DNA from: Anaerolineales bacterium
Lineage (GTDB): Bacteria; Chloroflexota; Anaerolineae; Anaerolineales; Villigracilaceae
DNA: 46,836 nucleotides
Assembly: GCA_014860745.1 (NCBI GenBank)
Contig: JACZJC010000058.1
Coordinates: 1-46,836, forward strand
Direction: 5' to 3'
Part shown: one piece after another, positions 41,929 to 46,836 of the stretch
How positions within the stretch are numbered: the first letter of the stretch is position 1
Layout: each line of letters starts with the position of its first letter
The notes under the pieces: model-generated
Told to the model about the DNA's origin: nothing
Seen by the model: only the letters and a program-made list of their open reading frames with translations
The model's database searches: none
Program-made: the position numbers and the translations under genes

Positions 41929-42139
41929 GTGCTTTAGGTTTCTCCGAATTTCGATGCACTTTGCAAAAAAGATCAGTGTCGGCTAAAAAAGCGCCCAAGC
42001 AGGCATCCGTGCAAAGGATAATCCTCCGCCCACGATATTCGGCAGACGGAAAATACTGCGGGTCGGCGTTGCGGAAGATGCGTCCGCATAGTGTGGCGAA
42101 TACCCTTGGCCTTGGTTTTACGGCTGGAATTTTATTCAT
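41912..42139 (-). CDS. Small YHS/TRASH-like metal-binding protein
   Basis: A 75-residue protein. Cys18, then after 24 residues Cys43 and Cys47 (IILCTDACLGAFLADTDLF), resemble YHS/TRASH domains, where a Cys pair after an aromatic strand binds metal and xxCLxAFxADPxxF follows. The start ATG overlaps the cytochrome b5-like stop as ATGAATAA, and its end overlaps the DUF402 start, so coupling on both sides supports a real gene. Short and not confirmed by search. Confidence 0.6.
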   Translation of the reverse strand: MNKIPAVKPRPRVFATLCGRIFRNADPQYFPSAEYRGRRIILCTDACLGAFLADTDLFCKVHRNSEKPKAHVETR

Positions 42140-42383
42140 TAACCAACCTGCCGACAATTTTTACACAATCGTGGTTGAAAACTTCTTCATGGTGCGGAGC
42201 CTCGGGCAGTTCGGTGGTCAGATCCTGCCCGGGAAAATGCAGGTTTTCATGCAAGTCCAGCCGCCATTTTGGGCAGTCGGTAACATCGTATACGATGCCG
42301 TTGAAGGCGACAAATTTTCGCGCGCCACGCTCGCCTGTGCTGCGTTTAAGCTCCGCTGCGGTGACAGTTCTTTTGGAAATCAT
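42132..42383 (-). CDS. Cytochrome b5-like heme-binding domain protein
   Basis: An 83-residue single-domain protein. FVAFNGIVYDVTDCPKWRLDLHENLHFPGQDLT is the layout of bacterial stand-alone b5 domains, broken here for length: FNGIVYDVTDC, then HENLHFPGQDL with the first candidate heme His, and PEAPHHEEVF with the second. The standard HPGG is replaced by HFPG. Its start overlaps the membrane-protein stop by 4 nt (ATGA). Confidence 0.82.
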   Translation of the reverse strand: MISKRTVTAAELKRSTGERGARKFVAFNGIVYDVTDCPKWRLDLHENLHFPGQDLTTELPEAPHHEEVFNHDCVKIVGRLVNE

Positions 42384-43111
42384 GATGCTTTTAGCGTAAG
42401 TCCTTCGGGAAGATAGTGCTTGATATATTCCAACAGGGAATAAATGATCAGAGAGCAGCCGAACATCTCTACTGATTCTTCGAGACTGGCAACGACGGCG
42501 TAGGTATAGTTCTTCTGCCCAAGGTTGGCGGCGAAATATCCGCTGACCATTTCGCCGCCAATCACGCCGCTGATGTAAACGGCAAGGGAAACGAAAAAGA
42601 GAACTTTGAACTTTCTATCGAGGTGGAGGAAGAACATCAGAAAGATCAGCCCGAAGAGCGCAACGGCGATCATTCCGGGGATGACCCATGCAAAATGGAA
42701 CACACCGCCCGCATCCACGAAATTGCGCATGGGCTTGATCAGCCGTTCATGCAGGACGGCGGCTTCATCGAAGGAAAGGAGGAGGAAGATCAGAGCCAGC
42801 CCGACCCAGTGGAAGCGGAATTTATCCATGATGGTGTTTTTCCATGCGCCGATGAAGAAAAGAAGAAGCGCAGGAATGAATAACAGCAGCGCATTTGCGA
42901 ATGTGGGGATGTTGCCTTCCGCATCAAGATAGAAAGCCGATATGAGCAGGTCGAGCAGGAATTCGTGCCAGTATCCGCGGATATCGGCCACACCGAAAAA
43001 CCTGACCTTTTGCCCATAAATACTCAACCCGACCAGCGCCGCAACGATTGCAAGCAGGAAGAGCAGGATATATTTTGAGTTAAGTTTGATAGTGATGTTT
43101 TTATTTTCCAT
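42380..43111 (-). CDS. Unrecognised six-helix membrane protein with conserved-looking acidic/His motifs
   Basis: A 243-residue protein with about six hydrophobic helices. SFDEAAVLHERL (about 119-130) and ASLEESVEMFG near the last helix put Glu, Asp and His in or beside membranes, as in metal- or heme-linked proteins. I do not recognise the family. It heads an overlapping operon with a b5-like protein, a YHS-like protein and DUF402, so a heme or redox role is a reasonable guess, no more. Confidence 0.7.
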   Translation of the reverse strand: MENKNITIKLNSKYILLFLLAIVAALVGLSIYGQKVRFFGVADIRGYWHEFLLDLLISAFYLDAEGNIPTFANALLLFIPALLLFFIGAWKNTIMDKFRFHWVGLALIFLLLSFDEAAVLHERLIKPMRNFVDAGGVFHFAWVIPGMIAVALFGLIFLMFFLHLDRKFKVLFFVSLAVYISGVIGGEMVSGYFAANLGQKNYTYAVVASLEESVEMFGCSLIIYSLLEYIKHYLPEGLTLKAS

Positions 43112-43197
43112 GACAATGCCTTCAAGAGGGATTATATCCTCGAAATAGATTCAAGCTTCGGCGGGGGATATTTTTTTTCGGAAGGGGATTGTACAGG

Positions 43198-43707
43198 TTA
43201 AAGTTCACAAGAAAACAATTTGAGTTCGATATCATCTTCGGAGAGTTTAATCATTTTCTCGAAGGTCATGCCGATTTTTTCGATCACGCGGATCGAACCC
43301 TGGTTCGCCGGGTCAATGATGGCGACGAGGCGCCTTAGCCCGACCTCGTTCTTTGCGTACTCCTTCACCGCCAAAGCCGACTCGACCGCATATCCCCTCG
43401 ACCAGTAGCGGGGCAGGAAGGCGTAACCGACATCCACATCCTCCAATTCATTCCGTTTGATCAAACCGCATATCCCGATGGATTCACCCGTTTCCTTGAG
43501 GCTGACCAGGCCCAGGCCAAACCCATTTTTGGCGTAGCTTGCTGCAGGTCCATTTAGAATATAGGCGCGTGCATTTTCCACGGTGCGGACCTTTCTATCC
43601 CCGATGTTCTGAATGAAGGATGGGTCATTCAATAATTCGACGATAAAACCTGCATCGTCAACGGTGAGTTGACGGATGAAGAGCCGATCTGTTTCGATGA
43701 TTTTCAT
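43198..43707 (-). CDS. GNAT family N-acetyltransferase (RimJ/RimL-like)
   Basis: A 169-residue acetyltransferase. It opens with IIETDRLFIRQLTVDDA and has GICGLIKRNELEDVDVGYAFLP, YWSRGYAVESALAVKEYA (acetyl-CoA loop) and VIEKIGMTFEKM, typical of the RimJ/RimL GNAT subfamily. Acceptor unknown. ATG 43707 is used because the family starts there and GAAGAAGA precedes it. Confidence 0.9.
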   Translation of the reverse strand: MKIIETDRLFIRQLTVDDAGFIVELLNDPSFIQNIGDRKVRTVENARAYILNGPAASYAKNGFGLGLVSLKETGESIGICGLIKRNELEDVDVGYAFLPRYWSRGYAVESALAVKEYAKNEVGLRRLVAIIDPANQGSIRVIEKIGMTFEKMIKLSEDDIELKLFSCEL

Positions 43708-43770
43708 GATGGTGTCTTCTTCTTGAAACTGCGAAGAGAAGCGGGGATTATACATGAAATCCAAAAACAA

Positions 43771-43795
43771 AAATCCCCCGGACTTAAGGGGATTT
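43771..43795 (-). terminator. Terminator after the STAS gene
   Basis: On the minus strand AAATCCCC pairs with GGGGATTT (43788-43795 with 43771-43778), followed by TTTGTTTTTGG. Confidence 0.8.
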
Positions 43796-43820
43796 GATCG
43801 AATTGAAGTTCACTTCGTAC

Positions 43821-44126
43821 TCAGAGGATGGTAAACATTCTATCGAAACCGCTGATCGAAAATATCTCACGGATGCGCTCATTGCAGTTCAACAGGGTGA
43901 CGGATTTATCGCCTTCGCTTGCCTGTTTTTGAAGAGCCAGCAGCGCGCGGATTCCAGAAGAATCCAAAAAAGTGACCGCCGCCAGGTTGACGTGAATCTC
44001 TTTGATGTGGTCGCCCGCCAGCGCTCTGCTGTTTTCCTTCCGAATTTCATCCTGGATCGAATAATCGATATCTCCAGACAGGGTAATTCGGGCAGTGCTT
44101 CCTTCGAATTCGACTGCAATGGACAT
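43821..44126 (-). CDS. STAS-domain anti-anti-sigma factor-like protein
   Basis: A 101-residue single STAS domain. The phosphorylation site region is FLDSSGIRALL (Ser56/Ser57), as in SpoIIAA/RsbV-type antagonists, which are switched by an anti-sigma kinase. No kinase or sigma factor is encoded nearby in the window, so its partner is elsewhere. ATG 44126 follows GAAAGAGG; a longer frame start at 44207 adds an atypical tail. Confidence 0.87.
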   Translation of the reverse strand: MSIAVEFEGSTARITLSGDIDYSIQDEIRKENSRALAGDHIKEIHVNLAAVTFLDSSGIRALLALQKQASEGDKSVTLLNCNERIREIFSISGFDRMFTIL

Positions 44127-44234
44127 GACGTACCTCTTTCTTGTGAACTCGATTCTACCACTCAAAAAATCCTCCAGGCGATTAAGCGTGGAAGATTTTA
44201 TGGTCAAAGATTCGGTTTTTTGCTTTTGGAAAAG

Positions 44235-44531
44235 CTAGTTAGGGTAATGGCGCAAACGTTGGAGTCCCACCCATAATGTCACAATGAGAAAACCGAACCC
44301 AACCAAAAGTAAAATGATGCCTGTTGACAAGACCAGTTTCCCATTCGGCCCGCTTTGAGCCGACTCGGGCTGTATGGGAATGGAACTCCGATCCGCACCT
44401 ATCCCATTCTCGCTCAATGGCAGGTTTTGCCGCTGCATCAAAATCCCGCCGAACGCGGTGACGAGTATCCCGGCCAAAACCACAATGATAACAAGGTTGA
44501 ACATTTTCAGGTTTTTATTATCAATATTCAT
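44235..44531 (-). CDS. Unrecognised small membrane protein
   Basis: A 98-residue protein with hydrophobic segments at about 9-30 and 66-86 and a polar Ser/Pro/Gln loop between. AAGGAG precedes the ATG at 44531; the stop is about 110 bp before the STAS gene in the same direction. No family recognised. Confidence 0.65.
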   Translation of the reverse strand: MNIDNKNLKMFNLVIIVVLAGILVTAFGGILMQRQNLPLSENGIGADRSSIPIQPESAQSGPNGKLVLSTGIILLLVGFGFLIVTLWVGLQRLRHYPN

Positions 44532-44887
44532 TGCTTTTTCTCCTTGACCGCGATTACTAAGCACAGTTGCGGGTGACCTTACAGACTGGTTCCTGGCTGG
44601 ATGCAGACCATTAACCCATCATACGATAAAGACTCCCAAACCGCTTCCATCAGTCAGGGAGTCTTTATCTCCGCCACTTGGGGGAGAGGAATTGGCTTTT
44701 TATTGAAAAAAGCGCTATTGACCATCAACTGTCCAGGTCATATCCCCCTGGAGGTGATCGTCATAACCAGATTTCAAATTAAAATATTCACGGCTGTACT
44801 ATCCCAACACCCCTTATAATTGACCTTGCCAGTCGTAAACTTATCCAGCGGCTGTCGAAATATCCAAAACCCTAAATCGAGCCTCTT
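44532..44887. other. Gene-free intergenic stretch with a 13-bp inverted repeat
   Basis: No convincing gene. It holds the inverted repeat 44625-44669 and a TATAAT box (44815-44820) that may serve the formimidotransferase gene, though without a clear -35 box. Confidence 0.5.
44625..44669. repeat. 13-bp perfect inverted repeat in an intergenic region
   Basis: GATAAAGACTCCC (44625-44637) pairs with GGGAGTCTTTATC (44657-44669) around a 19-nt loop. It is not next to the end of any called gene, so it may mark the end of an unannotated small transcript. Confidence 0.6.
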
Positions 44888-46450
44888 ATGTCTCAACTCA
44901 TCGAATGCATCCCCAACTTCTCAGAAGCGCGGCGACCTGAAGTAATAGATCAGATCATCGCCGCCATCCAATCAGTCAGCGAAGTGAAACTGCTCGACCG
45001 CTCCTCCGACATTGACCACAACCGCACCGTCCTTACTTTTGCAGGATCAATTGTCGGTGTGGAAGAGGCGGCCTTCCGCGCCATCAAAACTGCTGCCGAA
45101 CTCATCGATCTCGACAAGCACTCAGGCGCACATCCCCGCATCGGTGCAACAGATGTAGTTCCCTTTGTCCCGCTCAGCGGTGCCAGCATGGATGAATGTA
45201 TTGCCATTGCCCAAAGGCTGGGTCAACGCGTTGGAAGCGAACTCAGCATCCCAGTCTATTTGTATGAGGCGGCGGCCTCCCGGCCCGAACGCGCCAATCT
45301 CGAGAACATCCGCAGGGGACAGTATGAAGGTCTGAAAAAAGAAATCGAGTCCGACCCCAGCCGCAAGCCTGATTTCGGTCCCGCTAAACTTCCCAAGGCA
45401 GGCGCAACGGTCATCGGCGCGCGTGCACCGCTCATTGCTTTCAACGTTTATCTCACCACCGACGATGTCGGCATTGCAAAAAAGATCGCCAAAGCGGTCC
45501 GCCAGTCATCGGGCGGATTCCGCTATGTGAAGGGCCTTGGTTTGCTTGTGGATGGCCGCGCGCAAATTTCGATGAACCTCACCAACTTTCATGAAACGTC
45601 CATCGCCCGCGTGGTCGAATTCATTCGCCGCGAAGCCCAACGGTACGGCGCCGGCATTCATCACAGCGAACTCGTTGGGTTGATTCCGCAAGAGGCATTG
45701 GTGGATGCGGCGGTCTGGTACACCCAGTTGGATCAATTCGATAAAGAACAGATTTTGGAATCGAGACTTTTTTCGGTTGACGGGGGGCGAAGCAGCAATG
45801 ATCAAACATCTTCTGGCCCCGGTTCTTCCGCGCCGATGCCTGCTTCTTTCATCGAACAACTAGCCTCCCCGACGCCGACTCCGGGCGGCGGCTCTGCCGG
45901 CGCGTATGCCGGGGCGATGGCTGCGGCTCTCGTTGCCATGGTGGCGGGTCTTACCATCGGCAAGAAGAAATATGCCGAAGTGGAAGCGGAAATGCAGGCC
46001 ATCCGGGTCGTTGCCGAAAACCTCCGCGTGGAATTAACCCAGGCTGTTGATGACGACTCGTCCGCATTTGAAGTCTTGATGGCGAAATTCAAGATGCCGA
46101 AGGAAACCGAAGAGGAAAAAAATGTGCGGAATGCGGCCATCCTGCAGGCCACGCTTAACGCAGCACACATCCCACTGCATGTCGCGGAAGATGCCGTCAA
46201 AGTGATGGAACTGGCCCTGAAATGCGCCAGGCATGGCAACGCAAACGCCCTCAGCGACTCTATGTCTGGTTTCGCCATGGCGCGCGCCTCGCTTACGGCT
46301 GCAAGCTGCAATGTGCGGATTAATATCAACTCTCTCGAGGACAAATCCACGGGCGGGAAGATGCTCAACGAGCTAGCTCAATTGGAAAAGGAAGCCGATA
46401 AATTGGAAAAAGAAATCCGCAGCGTGGTGAGTGAGCGTGGTGGAATTTAG
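44888..46450 (+). CDS. ftcD: Glutamate formimidoyltransferase-cyclodeaminase fusion
   Basis: A 520-residue bifunctional enzyme of histidine degradation. The formimidoyltransferase part (about 1-300: LIECIPNFSEARRPE, GAHPRIGATDVVPF, HHSELVGLIPQEAL) moves the formimino group of formiminoglutamate to tetrahydrofolate. The cyclodeaminase part (about 318-510: TPTPGGGSAGAYAGAMAAAL) then makes methenyl-tetrahydrofolate and ammonia. The two are joined in one chain, as in animals and some bacteria. It fits the amino-acid-degrading profile of the window. No other hut genes are visible. Confidence 0.94.
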   Translation: MSQLIECIPNFSEARRPEVIDQIIAAIQSVSEVKLLDRSSDIDHNRTVLTFAGSIVGVEEAAFRAIKTAAELIDLDKHSGAHPRIGATDVVPFVPLSGASMDECIAIAQRLGQRVGSELSIPVYLYEAAASRPERANLENIRRGQYEGLKKEIESDPSRKPDFGPAKLPKAGATVIGARAPLIAFNVYLTTDDVGIAKKIAKAVRQSSGGFRYVKGLGLLVDGRAQISMNLTNFHETSIARVVEFIRREAQRYGAGIHHSELVGLIPQEALVDAAVWYTQLDQFDKEQILESRLFSVDGGRSSNDQTSSGPGSSAPMPASFIEQLASPTPTPGGGSAGAYAGAMAAALVAMVAGLTIGKKKYAEVEAEMQAIRVVAENLRVELTQAVDDDSSAFEVLMAKFKMPKETEEEKNVRNAAILQATLNAAHIPLHVAEDAVKVMELALKCARHGNANALSDSMSGFAMARASLTAASCNVRININSLEDKSTGGKMLNELAQLEKEADKLEKEIRSVVSERGGI

Positions 46451-46489
46451 GGTTGTTCTTGAATTCACTGAATCGGGTCGCCATCATCG

Positions 46490-46836
46490 ATGAAGCAAAT
46501 CGCAATCTGTTTTTCCTTCGGGATATTCCTTATCTCGTCTTGCTTGCCAGTCCCCCCTAAAGAAGGCTTGCCGGTTCCAACCTATAGCCTTGTTCCGTAT
46601 AAAACTCAGCCCGCAACCGAATCCAGACCAACCGCAACTTCAATTCCATGCGATCCTCGCCTGGTTGAATTCTGCATCGTGGAAGGGAACTTTATCTTCC
46701 AAAACCCGCTTGGGGTGGATTCCCCGCTCAAAATTGCCAGTAGTTATCCATATGGTTCCACAGAAAACGGCAAACGAGATCCCCACCGCGGCGTGGACCT
46801 TGAAAGCAGGGAAGGCGCGCCCGTTTATGCTGCCGC
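46490..46836 (+). CDS. Partial M23-type lipoprotein (window end)
   Basis: An open frame from ATG 46490 runs off the window edge after 115 codons. The N-terminus is a signal peptide with lipobox-like LISSC (residues 14-18), then a Pro/Thr-rich linker, and at the edge HRGVDLESREGAPVYAA, which is the first metal-binding motif (HxGxD) of M23 peptidases. A stop codon in frame at 46469-46471 rules out an upstream extension. Unlike the three paralogs at 30-35 kb it has no LysM domain before the M23 motif. Confidence 0.75.
   Translation, partial: MKQIAICFSFGIFLISSCLPVPPKEGLPVPTYSLVPYKTQPATESRPTATSIPCDPRLVEFCIVEGNFIFQNPLGVDSPLKIASSYPYGSTENGKRDPHRGVDLESREGAPVYAA

Noticed and set aside
45802-46368. A 188-codon minus-strand frame opposite the cyclodeaminase domain
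   Set aside because: Ser/Ala-rich antisense shadow of ftcD without any recognisable feature.
1-46836. CRISPR array, rRNA operon or intact insertion sequence
   Set aside because: No regularly spaced repeats, no rRNA sequence and no complete transposase were found by reading both strands.

Overview
The window looks like a stretch of bacterial chromosome from a Chloroflexota lineage, most likely Anaerolineae. This is an inference from gene content and style: families of Thr/Pro-rich LysM-M23 lipoproteins, MoxR-DUF58 pairs, an NAD-type formate dehydrogenase, amino-acid fermentation genes, and many 4-8 nt start/stop overlaps. No rRNA or marker gene is present to prove it. Most of the window is moderately GC-rich with ordinary dense coding. 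The exception is about 1.15-2.6 kb, which is AT-rich and looks acquired.

Layout. 0-2.6 kb: a YkvA-like membrane protein, tRNA-Asp and tRNA-Arg, then an AT-rich insert with an unrecognised membrane protein and a remnant of a tyrosine recombinase. 2.6-5.8 kb: a MoxR ATPase, DUF58 protein and metallo-hydrolase operon. 5.8-12.2 kb: ornithine carbamoyltransferase, ornithine aminotransferase, alanine dehydrogenase, a CoA-transferase and pyruvate kinase, which together suggest amino-acid fermentation around pyruvate, alanine and acyl-CoA. 12.2-15.5 kb: an EamA transporter, glutaminyl-tRNA synthetase, a small membrane protein and tRNA-Gln(CUG). 15.5-25.7 kb: a surface-polysaccharide cluster (two GT4 enzymes in one direction; an O-antigen-ligase-like protein, GT2, nucleotidyltransferase-like protein, radical SAM protein, flippase, nucleoside phosphorylase-like protein and methyltransferase in the other). 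25.8-27.9 kb: three LiaI/LiaF-like membrane proteins. 28-30.1 kb: a NifU-like domain protein, a cNMP-binding domain protein, a zinc-ribbon protein, a TlpA-type thioredoxin and an OsmC protein. 30.2-34.9 kb: three tandem LysM-M23 lipoproteins. 35-41.2 kb: a CBS protein, a formate dehydrogenase operon and fdhD. 41.3-44.5 kb: an overlapping four-gene operon (DUF402, YHS-like, cytochrome b5-like, membrane protein), a GNAT enzyme, a STAS protein and a small membrane protein. 44.9-46.8 kb: a formimidotransferase-cyclodeaminase and the start of a fourth M23 lipoprotein.

Main observations. The catalytic subunit of formate dehydrogenase looks split by a TGA at 37328-37330, but the context matches the selenocysteine site of formate dehydrogenases and is followed at once by a SECIS-like hairpin. 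I therefore call one 960-residue selenoprotein. The two formate dehydrogenase genes also carry short palindromic or repetitive DNA pieces inserted in frame in linker positions, and similar pieces occur in two genes of the polysaccharide cluster. Other points worth attention are the recombinase remnant with a near-direct repeat at both ends of the AT-rich insert, a perfect palindrome over the tRNA-Arg promoter, and the heme-linked overlapping four-gene operon.
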